This document shows, in pieces, positions 41,683 through 50,735 of a stretch of 64,000 nucleotides of DNA. The notes beneath the pieces are model-generated. The model was not told the origin of the DNA and searched no databases. It worked only from the letters and a program-made list of their open reading frames with translations. This DNA comes from Mesorhizobium carmichaelinearum (GTDB taxonomy: Bacteria > Pseudomonadota > Alphaproteobacteria > Rhizobiales > Rhizobiaceae). Where the stretch lies: the NCBI RefSeq assembly GCF_900199455.1, contig NZ_FZQR01000009.1, positions 62,001 to 126,000 of the forward strand. The letters run 5' to 3'. The position numbers were made by a program, and so were the translations under genes. Positions within the stretch are counted from its first letter, which is position 1; each line of letters opens with the position of its first letter.

Positions 41683-41699
41683 TGTTAGCTGAGCTAACA
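41683..41699. promoter_or_regulatory. 17-bp palindromic LysR-type operator
   Basis: TGTTAGCT-G-AGCTAACA is a perfect palindrome eight bases before the LysR ATG, in the 135-base divergent region with the Tat-signal aldo/keto reductase. It has the T-N-A geometry of LysR boxes. Confidence 0.7.
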
Positions 41700-41706
41700 A
41701 ATACCC

Positions 41707-42597
41707 ATGCAGAACTTCAACGATCTTGCCGCTTTTGCAGCCGTGGCCCGGGAACGGAGCTTCACGCGCGCCGCCGCAAAGCTCGGTGTGTCACCCTCGG
41801 CGCTCAGCCAGACCATCCGCAATCTCGAGGAGCGTGTCGGGCTGCGGCTGCTGACGCGGACCACGCGCAGTGTTGCGCCGACCGAGGCCGGTGAGCGGCT
41901 GTTGCGCACCCTGGCGCCCCGCTTCGAGGAGATCGAGGCCGAACTGGCGACCTTGAACGAACTGCGCGAGAAACCGGCTGGAACCGTGCGCGTCACCGCC
42001 GGCGAGCACCCGGCGATTTCCGTGCTGCAGCCGGCCCTCAAGCGGTTCCTGCCGGATCATCCGGACGTGCAAGTGGAGATCATCATCGACTACGGCCTGA
42101 CCGACATTGTCGCGGAGGGTTACGACGCCGGGGTGCGTATGGGCGAGCAGGTGGCGAAGGACATGGTCGCGGTCCGCATCGGCCCCGACATCCGCATGGC
42201 GGTGGTCGGTTCACCGGCCTACTTCGCGCGGTTTCCCGTGCCGGAAACGGCACACGACCTCGCCGCGCACAAATGCATCAACATGCGGCTGCCGACCCAC
42301 GGCGGACTGTTCCCATGGGGGTTGGAGAAGGACGGCCGGGAGGTCAAGGTACGCGGCGACGGCCAGCTTGTGTTCAACAGCCTGGGCATGCGCCTGAGTT
42401 CCGCCCTGGATGGACTGGGGCTCGCTTACATGCCGGAGGACCAGGTCCTCCCCCACGTCTCCGCCGGGCGGCTCGTCCGGGTTCTGGAAGCCTGGTGCCC
42501 CTATTTCCCTGGTTACCACCTCTACTATCCAAGCCGACGGCACACGTCGCCGGCCCTATCCCTGCTGGTGGACGTTCTGCGGCACCGCAATGTTTGA
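41707..42597 (+). CDS. LysR-family regulator of the redox cluster
   Basis: A 296-residue LysR-type regulator: helix-turn-helix in FAAVARERSFTRAAAKLGVSP and SALSQTIRNLEERVGLRLL, with the LTRTTRSVAPTEAG wing. The effector domain has VRVTAGEHPAISVLQP and GYDAGVRMGEQV. It belongs to the group that controls divergent reductases. Its operator is probably the palindrome at 41683-41699, and the divergent aldo-keto reductase / flavodoxin genes are its likely targets. Confidence 0.91.
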   Translation: MQNFNDLAAFAAVARERSFTRAAAKLGVSPSALSQTIRNLEERVGLRLLTRTTRSVAPTEAGERLLRTLAPRFEEIEAELATLNELREKPAGTVRVTAGEHPAISVLQPALKRFLPDHPDVQVEIIIDYGLTDIVAEGYDAGVRMGEQVAKDMVAVRIGPDIRMAVVGSPAYFARFPVPETAHDLAAHKCINMRLPTHGGLFPWGLEKDGREVKVRGDGQLVFNSLGMRLSSALDGLGLAYMPEDQVLPHVSAGRLVRVLEAWCPYFPGYHLYYPSRRHTSPALSLLVDVLRHRNV

Positions 42598-42627
42598 AAG
42601 GGGTGCCGCGCGTATGTGTTCGGCCTC

Positions 42628-43542
42628 TCAAACCGCGACTTCGATCGGTTCGGCAAGTCTGGGATTCGAGCGTGCGGCGATCAGGCAGCTGGCCACGATA
42701 AGGCCGGCTCCCGCCAGCGTGGTCCAGGTCACCGCCTCGCCGAAGAAGAACCAGCCGAGCGCGATCGCCCAGATGAAGGCCGAGTATTCCGTCGGGATCA
42801 GATATTGCGCTTCGGCACGCGCATAGGCCCAGCTCATCAGGAACTGGCCGGCGAGCGACAGTGCCGTTACGCCTGCGAGCGGAAGCCAGAGATTGACGGG
42901 CAGCGCAATGGCGAGCCAGGGTGCCGCCAGACCAAGCATGACCGCAACGCCAAGGTTCTGGAACAGCATGATCTCGACTGGCTTGGCCAGCAGCGCCTGT
43001 CGCCGCGCCAGGATCAGATTGTAGGCATAGAACACCGTCGAGACGAGCACCGCCGCCGTGCCGAGCAAGGCATCCCTGGCGTAGCTTGTGTGCCCGAACT
43101 GTCCGGCGACGATGATGACAACGCCCGCAATGCCGGCGAGCGAGGCCCAGATCGCCTTGCGCTGTATCCTTTCGCCTAGCAGCAGCGCGGCCAGCAGGAG
43201 CGCAAACAGCGGCGCCACGAAACTAAGCCCGATCGCCTCCGCCAGCGGCAGTCTTGCAAGCCCCCAGAAGAAGCACAGCAGGACAATGCCGACAATCACC
43301 GCGCGCAGCGCATGCAGCCTCAGCACCGAGGGCGCAGGAAGCAAGCGCGGCCCCGCCAGCCAGCCGGCGCCGGCGACCAAGGTCGCCAGCATGCTGCGCC
43401 ACAGCACCGTGTTGTAGACGCCGACCGCAATGACCAGCACCTTCATCGCCGCATCCATCCCGGACAAAAGGAAGATGCCGAACACGCAGACGAGCACCGG
43501 GATCGTGGGGGAGATTGCGCCGGCCAGGCTGGATGACTTCAC
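42628..43542 (-). CDS. EamA/DMT-family transporter
   Basis: A 304-residue membrane protein with ten hydrophobic segments, the two-EamA-domain layout of drug/metabolite exporters. Signature segments: ALRAVIVGIVLLCFFWGLARLPLAEAIGLSFVAPLF and IPTEYSAFIWAIALGWFFFGEAVTW near the end. Substrate unknown. It is convergent with the LysR gene and not clearly cotranscribed with anything. Confidence 0.9.
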   Translation of the reverse strand: MKSSSLAGAISPTIPVLVCVFGIFLLSGMDAAMKVLVIAVGVYNTVLWRSMLATLVAGAGWLAGPRLLPAPSVLRLHALRAVIVGIVLLCFFWGLARLPLAEAIGLSFVAPLFALLLAALLLGERIQRKAIWASLAGIAGVVIIVAGQFGHTSYARDALLGTAAVLVSTVFYAYNLILARRQALLAKPVEIMLFQNLGVAVMLGLAAPWLAIALPVNLWLPLAGVTALSLAGQFLMSWAYARAEAQYLIPTEYSAFIWAIALGWFFFGEAVTWTTLAGAGLIVASCLIAARSNPRLAEPIEVAV

Positions 43543-43680
43543 GCGGGCTTACTCTAGGTGACGGATGCAGGCTGACATAACAGGGCAAACTGGCAGGGCC
43601 AGATGGCAGCCTCACCCATATGGCGGTCCAACACCCTCGGTCCTTGGCGCGACTGGGGATTTGAACTTTTTTGCCACTCG

Positions 43681-43707
43681 TGTCGATTTCGTCACTCGCC
43701 GTTCGTC
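43681..43707 (+). promoter_or_regulatory. Predicted ECF42-type promoter
   Basis: TGTCGA (43681-43686), a 17-base spacer, and CGTC (43704-43707) lie 35 bases before the DGPF gene. This is the bipartite motif I recall for ECF42 sigma factors, which usually control the DGPF gene beside them. It suggests autoregulation of the pair. Confidence 0.6.
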
Positions 43708-43741
43708 GTATCATCGAACCAACCCAAACAAGGAGACGACC

Positions 43742-44146
43742 ATGCGGTTCATGATGCTGATGATTCCCGGTGGCTACGCGGAGGCGGCGCCCGATGTCAG
43801 GCCCGACGCCAAGGCGGTAGAGGGGATGATGCGATACAATGAGGAGCTGAAGAAGGCCGGCGTGTTGCTGGCGCTCGACGGGCTGCATCCGCCGTCATCG
43901 GGCGCGCGGGTCAGCTTCAAGGGCGGCAAGCCAGTTGTCACCGACGGCCCATTCGCCGAGGTCAAGGAAGTGCTGGGCGGCTATTGGGTGATCGACGTGC
44001 GCTCGCGTGAAGAAGCCGTCGAATGGGCCCGCCGCTGCCCCGCCGGCGAAAATGACCTGATCGAAGTTCGCCGCGTCTTTGAGATGAGCGATTTCCCCGA
44101 GGACGTTCAGAAGGCGGCGGAAGGCTTCAGCGAGCTGATGGGTTGA
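43742..44146 (+). CDS. YCII/DGPF-domain protein
   Basis: A 134-residue protein of the YCII-related DGPF type: MRFMMLMIPGGYA at the start, YNEELKKAGVLLALDGLHPP and the defining VTDGPFAEVKEVLGGYWVIDV (about 66-86). These proteins are dimeric alpha-beta barrels of unknown activity, commonly encoded next to ECF42 sigma factors. ATG at 43742 follows AAGGAGACGACC. It overlaps the sigma gene by four bases (TTGA). Confidence 0.92.
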   Translation: MRFMMLMIPGGYAEAAPDVRPDAKAVEGMMRYNEELKKAGVLLALDGLHPPSSGARVSFKGGKPVVTDGPFAEVKEVLGGYWVIDVRSREEAVEWARRCPAGENDLIEVRRVFEMSDFPEDVQKAAEGFSELMG

Positions 44147-45384
44147 CGGCCACAGCCACCATCGAAGCGGTCTGGCGGATCGAGCAACCGAAGCTCACCG
44201 CCAGGCTCGTCCGCTATCTCAGGGATGTCGGGCTGGCCGAGGAGGTCGCCGGCGATGCCTTCCTGCTGGCGCTGGAGCGTTGGCCCCGGGACGGCATCCC
44301 GCGCAACCCGGCCGCCTGGTTGGCGCAGGTCGCCAGGAACCGGGCGCTCGACCGGCTGCGCCGCACCACCATGATCGACGGCAAGCATCGCGAACTCGCC
44401 ATCGACCTCGCCGAACTGGAGCGCGAGATGCCCGACATCGAGGCGGCGCTCGACGAGGATATCGACGATGACCTTCTGCGGCTGATCTTCACCGCTTGCC
44501 ATCCCGTCTTGCCGACCGAGCAGCGCGCAGCCCTTGCCCTGCGGCTGCTGGGCGGACTGTCGACGCCACAGATCGCCCGCGCCTTCCTGGTGCCCGAAGT
44601 CACGGTCGCCCAACGCATCGTGCGCGCCAAGCGGGCGCTTCGCGATGCCGCCATCCCGTTCGAGACACCGCGCGGCGAGGTGCGGCGGGAACGCCTCGCC
44701 GCCGTACTCGAGGTGGTCTATCTCATCTTCAACGAAGGCTATGTGGCGACCGCCGGACCGGACTGGCTGCGCGCCGATCTCTGCGGCGAGGCGCTGCGCC
44801 TTGGCCGTTCCCTGGCGGCGCTGATGCCTGATGAGCCCGAGGTGCAGGGGCTGGTGTCGCTGATGGAACTCAACGCCTCGCGCTTCCCCGCCCGCACCGG
44901 CAAAGCGGGCGAACCGATCCTGCTGCTCGACCAGGATCGCAGCCGATGGAACTGGTCGCTGATCCGGCGCGGCCTCGACGGCCTGAACCGCGCCATGACC
45001 CTGACATCGGCACCCGGCCCCTATCTCCTGCAGGCGATGATCGCCGCCTGCCATGCCCGCGCCGGGGCCGCCGCCGACATCGACTGGATCGCGATATCGG
45101 CCTATTATCAGGCGCTCGCCTTGGCGGCCCCCTCGCCCATAGTCGAAATCAACCGGGCGGTGGCCGTCGGCATGGCGTTCGGCCCGGCGCAGGGCCTTGC
45201 CATCGTCGAGGCGCTGAAGGACGAACCGCGCCTGAAGGACTCGCATCTCCTGCCCACCGTGCGCGGCGATCTCCTGGAGAAACTGGGGCGTCAGGCGGAA
45301 GCCCGCGCCGCGTTCCGCCAGGCCGCCGGATTGACCGGCAATGACAGGGAGCGTGCCCTGCTGCTCGCTCGCGCGGGTCACTAG
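44143..45384 (+). CDS. ECF42-type RNA polymerase sigma factor with long C-terminal extension
   Basis: A 413-residue sigma factor. Region 2 is AEEVAGDAFLLALERWPRDGIPRNPAAWL (about 27-55) and region 4 is LRLLGGLSTPQIARAFLVPEVTVAQRIVRAKRALRD (about 130-166). The remaining 240 residues form the TPR-like extension of ECF42 (for example FNEGYVA and IDWIAISAYYQAL), which is needed for activity in that group and takes the place of an anti-sigma factor. The TTG start overlaps the DGPF stop. It probably transcribes its own operon from the motif at 43681. Confidence 0.92.
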   Translation: MTATATIEAVWRIEQPKLTARLVRYLRDVGLAEEVAGDAFLLALERWPRDGIPRNPAAWLAQVARNRALDRLRRTTMIDGKHRELAIDLAELEREMPDIEAALDEDIDDDLLRLIFTACHPVLPTEQRAALALRLLGGLSTPQIARAFLVPEVTVAQRIVRAKRALRDAAIPFETPRGEVRRERLAAVLEVVYLIFNEGYVATAGPDWLRADLCGEALRLGRSLAALMPDEPEVQGLVSLMELNASRFPARTGKAGEPILLLDQDRSRWNWSLIRRGLDGLNRAMTLTSAPGPYLLQAMIAACHARAGAAADIDWIAISAYYQALALAAPSPIVEINRAVAVGMAFGPAQGLAIVEALKDEPRLKDSHLLPTVRGDLLEKLGRQAEARAAFRQAAGLTGNDRERALLLARAGH

Positions 45385-45556
45385 GCCACCCGGCTGGCCG
45401 GCACGCACCCGCCCGCGAGCCCATGCGGTGACGCCGACTTCAATGCTTGTGCGGTGCGCCATGGGCTTGTTGGGCTGATGGCCAGCCTGTATCGTCCATG
45501 ACTGTCTTGGCGGCGGCTCTCGCCTGCAAAGTGTTGCCGGCCATGGGAGGCGAACC

Positions 45557-46369
45557 TTGAGTTCAGTCCAGGCACAAGACGTCAACCAGATCATTGCCTA
45601 TGGCAGCGGCAGGACCGCATTGAAATACATCGCCTTCTCAGCGCTTGTTCTCGTTGTCGGGCTCGTTGTCGCCTTCGGCAGGAATAACTGGCTGTTGGGT
45701 GTTCCCTTGGCGGCTGTGGCCGCCGTCGTGATTGTCTGGCAAATCAACGGATTGCTGACCGCCAAGCCACTGGTGCTGCTATCGCCGGCCGGATTGCGCC
45801 TCAATCTCGACGGCTACGTCTTTCTCGACATCCCCTGGCGGGAAGTGGCGGGTATTTCCTCGCTCGACCTTACCTTCGAGGTGTTGAAGAAGCGATGGTA
45901 TGACTTCTCGGCGGACACGCCGAGGTATTCGTTGGGGAAAGAGCAGTACCGGGATGTCACCGCGCTGCAGGTCTCCGAGGCGTTCGCGGATAAAACGGTC
46001 TTGCCTCTATGGCGGGCTGTCAACCGAAACAGTCGGGGGTTAAGGCGGTTCGGCATCGGTATGGCGACCTTCACGCCCGCCCCGAACTCCACGGCCTCGC
46101 GGCTGAGCAACATTTTCCCCACGCAGGATGGCAAGCGGTTCGTCACACTGCCCCATAGCGTACTCTCCGTTGGCCGCGATCAGCTTCGTGCCGAAATCGA
46201 GGCCCGTTGGCACGCCTTCGGCGAAAGACAGCAACGGGCTAGCCAATCACCTTGGTCGCCTCAATGCGCGTCTGGAGGCGGCGCCTTCGGTGTGACATTG
46301 CGCAGGAACGGAACCAGCGCGGTGGCGATGACGAAGGCGGCCATGATCACCAGGAACGCATCGGCGTAA
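45557..46369 (+). CDS. Membrane protein with two N-terminal helices (STM3941-like?)
   Basis: A 270-residue frame. Two membrane segments (about 23-41 and 48-66) are followed by a PH-like soluble part (SPAGLRLNLDGYVFLDIPWREVAGIS, about 78-103). The family is uncertain; STM3941-like proteins have this layout. TTG at 45557 follows GGGAGGCGAACC. The protein overlaps the convergent MFS gene by 109 bases; the domain seems to end near residue 225, so the last 40 residues may be read-through after loss of an earlier stop. Confidence 0.65.
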   Translation: MSSVQAQDVNQIIAYGSGRTALKYIAFSALVLVVGLVVAFGRNNWLLGVPLAAVAAVVIVWQINGLLTAKPLVLLSPAGLRLNLDGYVFLDIPWREVAGISSLDLTFEVLKKRWYDFSADTPRYSLGKEQYRDVTALQVSEAFADKTVLPLWRAVNRNSRGLRRFGIGMATFTPAPNSTASRLSNIFPTQDGKRFVTLPHSVLSVGRDQLRAEIEARWHAFGERQQRASQSPWSPQCASGGGAFGVTLRRNGTSAVAMTKAAMITRNASA

Positions 46370-47823
46370 GCCATGGTCGAGGCCTCGCGATAGGCCAGCG
46401 CCCACAACTGCTTCAGCGAAGCGGTATGGCCGTCGGCGACGGCGCCGGGCAGTTGGCCATAGCGCAGCGCGACATTGTCGACGAGCCGCATCGCGGCCTC
46501 GTTCTGTGGCGTCAGATGCGAGGCGATGGTCAGGAAATGGAAGTTGGTGCGGTCGTTCAGGATCGCGCCGCAAATGGCGATGCCGACCGCACCGCCGAGA
46601 TTGCGCATCGTGTTGAACAGACCGCTCGCATATTTCAGCCGTTCCGGCGGCAGGCTGCCGAGGCCGAGATTGACGCTCGGCGCCACCGCAAAGACCTGCG
46701 GGAAGCCGCGGAACAGTTGCGGGATCAGAAGCTCGGCCGCGCCCCACTGGCTGGTGATGGCGCTAAAGCTCCACATCGACGCGCCGAACGAGGCCAGCCC
46801 GAACATCATCAGCCAGCGCGTGTCGAAGCGCTTGGCGAGAAAGATGTAGACGGGAACGCCGACCATCGAGGCGACGCCGGTGGAAAACACCGCCATACCG
46901 GTCTGCAAGGCGTCGTAGCCCCTGACATAGCCGAGGAACAGCGGCGTCAGATAGATCGTGGCGAAGATGCCGATGCCGGTGACGAAGGACAGGAAGCAGC
47001 CAATGGCAAAGTTGCGGTTGCCGAAGGCGCGGAAATCGACCACCGGCTGCGAATAGGTCAGGCTGCGGATGACGAACAGGACCATGGTGACACTGGCAAC
47101 GATGGCGCCGTTGCGGATCGTCGCATCGTCGAACCAGTTCCAGCGCGTACCTTCCTCCAGAACGTACTCCGCCGTGCCGAGACTGACGGCCATCAGAACC
47201 ATGCCGATATAGTCGGCGCCTTTCAGCAGCGAAGGGTCGGCCTTGTCGATCTTGACCAGGGCCGCGACCAGGATGGTGATGATGGTGCCTGGAATGACGT
47301 TGACATAGAACAGCCAGTGCCAGCTCAGCGTGTCGGTGATCCAGCCGCCGATGACGGGGCCGAGCGTCGGCGCGATCGAGGCGATGCTGCCGACCACCGC
47401 GGCCGCATAGACCCGCCTCGGCCCCTGGAAATAGTGGAACGACGAGGTGAAGACCGTCGGGATCATCGACGCCCCGAGCAGCCCCTGCAGCGCGCGGAAG
47501 ACGATCATGCTTTCGATGCTCCAGGCGAAGCCGCACAGCATGCTGGCCAGCGTGAAGCCGGCCGCCGAGATGGTGAACAGCCAGCGTGTCGAAAACACCC
47601 GGGTCAGCCAGCCCGACAACGGAATGACGATGATTTCCGCCACCAGATAGGAGGTTTGCACCCAGCCGATCTGGTCCTGTGCCGCCGACAGGCCGCCACC
47701 GATATCCTGCAGCGAGGAGGCGACAATCTGGATGTCGAGAAGCGCGATGAACATCCCGACGCACATCACCATGAACGGCAGGATGCTGACGAGGAAGGAT
47801 TGCGGGGCGGCGCGCTCTGACAT
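46261..47823 (-). CDS. EmrB/QacA-type MFS efflux pump
   Basis: A 520-residue DHA2 transporter with 14 hydrophobic segments. The TM1 region is FIALLDIQIVASSLQDI, motif A is SGWLTRVFSTRW and motif C lies in APTLGPVIGGWITD. It pumps hydrophobic drugs outward through the adaptor encoded just upstream. It starts seven bases after the EmrA-like gene. The operon order is HxlR regulator, EmrA-like, EmrB-like. Confidence 0.92.
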   Translation of the reverse strand: MSERAAPQSFLVSILPFMVMCVGMFIALLDIQIVASSLQDIGGGLSAAQDQIGWVQTSYLVAEIIVIPLSGWLTRVFSTRWLFTISAAGFTLASMLCGFAWSIESMIVFRALQGLLGASMIPTVFTSSFHYFQGPRRVYAAAVVGSIASIAPTLGPVIGGWITDTLSWHWLFYVNVIPGTIITILVAALVKIDKADPSLLKGADYIGMVLMAVSLGTAEYVLEEGTRWNWFDDATIRNGAIVASVTMVLFVIRSLTYSQPVVDFRAFGNRNFAIGCFLSFVTGIGIFATIYLTPLFLGYVRGYDALQTGMAVFSTGVASMVGVPVYIFLAKRFDTRWLMMFGLASFGASMWSFSAITSQWGAAELLIPQLFRGFPQVFAVAPSVNLGLGSLPPERLKYASGLFNTMRNLGGAVGIAICGAILNDRTNFHFLTIASHLTPQNEAAMRLVDNVALRYGQLPGAVADGHTASLKQLWALAYREASTMAYADAFLVIMAAFVIATALVPFLRNVTPKAPPPDAH

Positions 47824-47830
47824 GGCGTCC

Positions 47831-48934
47831 TCAGCGCGACGCGGTATCGACCGTGACCACGGTGGACAGGCCCGGCCGCAGCGCAACCTTCCGCGCCTGG
47901 TCCGGGTCGATGGTGATGCGGACGGGAACGCGCTGGACGATCTTGGTGAAATTGCCGGTGGCGTTCTGCGCCGGGATGACGCTGAAGATCGCGCCGGTCG
48001 CCGGCCCCAGGCTGGTGACATGGCCCTTGAGCGGCGCGTCGGGCGCGATGTCGGTATAGACCGTCGCCGCCTGGCCGTCGGCCATGCTGCGCAACTGGTC
48101 TTCCTTGAAATTGGCATCGACCCACAGCCCTGTCTCCGGGACGATCGTCAAGAGATAGCTGCCCGGCGAGACATAGGTGCCGACCTGTGCCAGCCGGTTG
48201 CCGACAAGGCCGTCGATGGGCGAGCGGATCTGCGTGAAGCCAAGATCGAGCTCAGCCGTGTCGAGATCGGCCTTGGCGGCCAAAACCGCGGCGGTGGCTT
48301 CCGATATCTGCGTGTTCAGCACATCGAGCTGTTGCCTCGCCGCTGCAAGCCCGGCGCGGGAGGCGGAAACGGAGGCCTTCGCCTGGTTGTCGGCGGCAAG
48401 GCTTCTCTGCGCGTCCTGCTGCGTGCCGGCCCTGGTGCTGGCCAGCACCGCATAGCGTTGAGCATCCTGGGCGGTGAACGCAGCGGCGGCACTCTTGGCG
48501 TCGAGATCGGCCTGCGCCTGCTCGATCAGCGAATTCTGCAGCGAGACCTGGGCGCGGAGATTGTCGAGGGCCGATTGCTGCTGCTGGACGGAAGCCTGCG
48601 CACGCTCCACCGCCGCCTTAAACGGCCGGTCGTCGATGCGGATGATGAGCTGGCCAGCGGCGACATGCTGGTTGTCCTCGACGAGGATCTGGTCGATGTG
48701 CCCCGCGACCCGTGGCGCCAGCGGCGTGACGTTGCCGCCGACATAGGCATCGTCGGTGGAGACGAGGAATCGGCCGGCCTGCCACCACTGAAAGCCATAC
48801 CAACCGGCAATGCCGATGGCGATCGCGGCGCCCAGCATGACGAACGGCTTGCGACGCTTTTTGGCGGGCGCGGGAATCTGCACGACGGATGGCTGCGCAG
48901 GCTGCAACTCGGCAGCGGAGAGAACCTTGTTCAT
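47831..48934 (-). CDS. EmrA-like HlyD-family adaptor
   Basis: A 367-residue adaptor with one membrane segment (about 30-52), a lipoyl-like motif GGNVTPLAPRVAGHIDQILVEDNQHVAAGQ, a coiled coil with many Gln and Ala, and a barrel ending in DQARKVALRPGLSTVVTVDT. It connects the EmrB-like pump to an outer-membrane channel. The ATG overlaps the stop of the regulator gene (ATGA). Confidence 0.92.
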   Translation of the reverse strand: MNKVLSAAELQPAQPSVVQIPAPAKKRRKPFVMLGAAIAIGIAGWYGFQWWQAGRFLVSTDDAYVGGNVTPLAPRVAGHIDQILVEDNQHVAAGQLIIRIDDRPFKAAVERAQASVQQQQSALDNLRAQVSLQNSLIEQAQADLDAKSAAAAFTAQDAQRYAVLASTRAGTQQDAQRSLAADNQAKASVSASRAGLAAARQQLDVLNTQISEATAAVLAAKADLDTAELDLGFTQIRSPIDGLVGNRLAQVGTYVSPGSYLLTIVPETGLWVDANFKEDQLRSMADGQAATVYTDIAPDAPLKGHVTSLGPATGAIFSVIPAQNATGNFTKIVQRVPVRITIDPDQARKVALRPGLSTVVTVDTASR

Positions 48935-49485
48935 TGGCGGCGTGCCTCATCCGACCTGTGTTCAATCACCGTGTTGTCGGTAAGCGGCAGGCCGGAGCCT
49001 TCGCTGCTGAAGCTATAGCGCTGCCGCATGCGGTCGGTGGCCTTGGGTGCCGTCGCCATGGTGAAGCCCTCGCTGTCGAGCTCCTTGCCGGTCTGGCGGT
49101 CGACCAGCACCGGCTCGGCCCAGCGCCCGTCAGCCTTGTCCACCACCACGAGGCTCGGGCCCTCGGGGGCCAGATGCTTGTTGCCCCAGGCGAGCAGGGA
49201 CAGCAGCACCGGGCGGAAATCACGTGCCTTGGCGGTCAGCACATACTCATGACGCAGCGGCCGCTCGCAGTAAGCGCGCTTTTCGAACAGGCCGCGCTCG
49301 ACCAGGCTGTTCAGCCGGCGCGTCAGAATGTTGGGCGCGATCTCCAGGCTTTTTTGAAACTGGTCGAAGCGCGTCAGCCCCTGGAAGGCGTCCCTAAGCA
49401 ACAGGATGCTCCACCATTCGCCGACATCGTCGAGGCTGCGCGCGATGGGGCACGGGCGTGTTTCGAAGCTTGTTTTGGCAACCAT
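48931..49485 (-). CDS. HxlR regulator of the EmrAB-like pump
   Basis: A 184-residue HxlR-type winged-helix protein: CPIARSLDDVGEWWSILLLRDAF at residues 12-34 includes the N-terminal Cys found in redox- or electrophile-sensing members. FQKSLEIAPNILTRRLNSLVERGLFEK is the recognition region. A C-terminal extension of about 80 residues follows the domain. ATG at 49485 is preferred to the TTG six codons upstream. It heads the efflux operon and probably represses it through the palindrome at 49531. Confidence 0.85.
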   Translation of the reverse strand: MVAKTSFETRPCPIARSLDDVGEWWSILLLRDAFQGLTRFDQFQKSLEIAPNILTRRLNSLVERGLFEKRAYCERPLRHEYVLTAKARDFRPVLLSLLAWGNKHLAPEGPSLVVVDKADGRWAEPVLVDRQTGKELDSEGFTMATAPKATDRMRQRYSFSSEGSGLPLTDNTVIEHRSDEARRQ

Positions 49486-49510
49486 GGCCGGAGTCTCTTT
49501 CAAAATGAAA

Positions 49511-49546
49511 GTGACTTATAGCCGAGTTAGTTGCATTATGCAAGTC
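49511..49546. promoter_or_regulatory. Probable HxlR operator
   Basis: The perfect palindrome TTGCAT-T-ATGCAA (49531-49543) lies 46 bases before the regulator ATG. It overlaps the right arm of a wider inverted repeat, GTGACTT (49511-49517) and AAGTCAC (49540-49546). Confidence 0.6.
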
Positions 49547-49657
49547 ACTCGGATGTGATCGGAAAGAGGTGGCTTTCGTCGTTGGGGGATCGTGGATGGA
49601 GCCCCATCCGGCCCACTGGGTGAAACAGATCCCAACGGGTACGCCGCTGGTCGCCGG

Positions 49658-50638
49658 TCAAGCCACCAGCACGACCTTGCCGGTCGAGCGGCGCTCGTCT
49701 AGCAGCCGGTGCGCTTCGCCGGCCTGGTCGAGCGAGAAACGGCCGCCGATCGCGACCCGCAGCCGGCCGCTCGCCGCCAGTTGGAACAGCTCGGACAGGC
49801 TGGCCCGCAGCACATCAGGGGATAGCAGCGGCAGCAGCGCGAAACCCCTGAGCGACTGGTTGCGGCCGATCATGGTTTCCAGCTCGGAGGCCGCGAGCCC
49901 ATAGCGGCCAAGCGCCGCGAACACCAGCTCGCCACCGGGCGCCAAAGCCTGCAGCGACTGCGCCGTCAGCGCGCCGCCAACCGTGTCGTAGATGATGTCG
50001 GCACCCTGCCCATCGGTGGCGTCGCGGACATGTGTAGGCCAATCCGGATGGGCGTAGTCGATGGCCACTTCGGCGCCGAGCGACAGGGCAAGATCGAGCT
50101 TGGCCTTACCGCCGGCAGCTGCGATCACCTTGGCCGCACCCTTTAACTTTGCAAGCTGCACCAGCAGCGATCCGACACCACCGGCAGCCGCCGGCACCAG
50201 CACCGACTTGCCCTGAGGCGAGCTCTGGCGCAGCAAATGCAGCGCCGTCAGCCCCTGCACCATCAGCGCTGTCGCGTCTTCGAACGAGACGTCATCCGGC
50301 AGCGGCACGGCCAGATCGGCCGACATCGTCACCTGCTCGGCATAGCCGCCATAAGAACGCTGCGAGGCAAACAGCGGCGCGGCGACACGTCTTCCCAGCA
50401 GCGCCGCATCCACCCCTTGCCCGACGGCTTCGACAACGCCCGCCACTTCCACACCGGGAAACATCGGCAGTTGCGGCGTCACCGCGTAGCAGTCCACGCG
50501 CATCAGCACCTCAAAGAAGTTGATGCCGGCGGCGTGCACCCGGATCAGCACCTCGCCGGCCTGCGGCACCGGCGCCGGCAGCTCGACGACCTCGAGCACC
50601 TCGGGGCCGCCGAAGCGGCTGAATTGGACGGCTTTCAT
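49658..50638 (-). CDS. Quinone oxidoreductase-like MDR protein
   Basis: A 326-residue NADPH-dependent quinone oxidoreductase type enzyme: FSRFGGPEVLEVVELPAPVP at the start, GINFFEVLMRV, GVEVAGVVEAVG, the nucleotide site VPAAAGGVGSLLVQLAKLKG, and no zinc ligands. It would reduce quinones or enones by two electrons. ATG at 50638 matches the family start. It is divergent from an HxlR gene with 97 bases between starts, which include the palindrome CGAGGCCTCG (50686-50695). Confidence 0.91.
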   Translation of the reverse strand: MKAVQFSRFGGPEVLEVVELPAPVPQAGEVLIRVHAAGINFFEVLMRVDCYAVTPQLPMFPGVEVAGVVEAVGQGVDAALLGRRVAAPLFASQRSYGGYAEQVTMSADLAVPLPDDVSFEDATALMVQGLTALHLLRQSSPQGKSVLVPAAAGGVGSLLVQLAKLKGAAKVIAAAGGKAKLDLALSLGAEVAIDYAHPDWPTHVRDATDGQGADIIYDTVGGALTAQSLQALAPGGELVFAALGRYGLAASELETMIGRNQSLRGFALLPLLSPDVLRASLSELFQLAASGRLRVAIGGRFSLDQAGEAHRLLDERRSTGKVVLVA

Positions 50639-50735
50639 GGCAAACTCCAATCGCACTGGCATCGGCGGTGGTTTGCCACTATCTGCGAGGCCTCGACTAC
50701 ACACTCATTTGTCCCCTGCTGACCAGGAGGTGACC

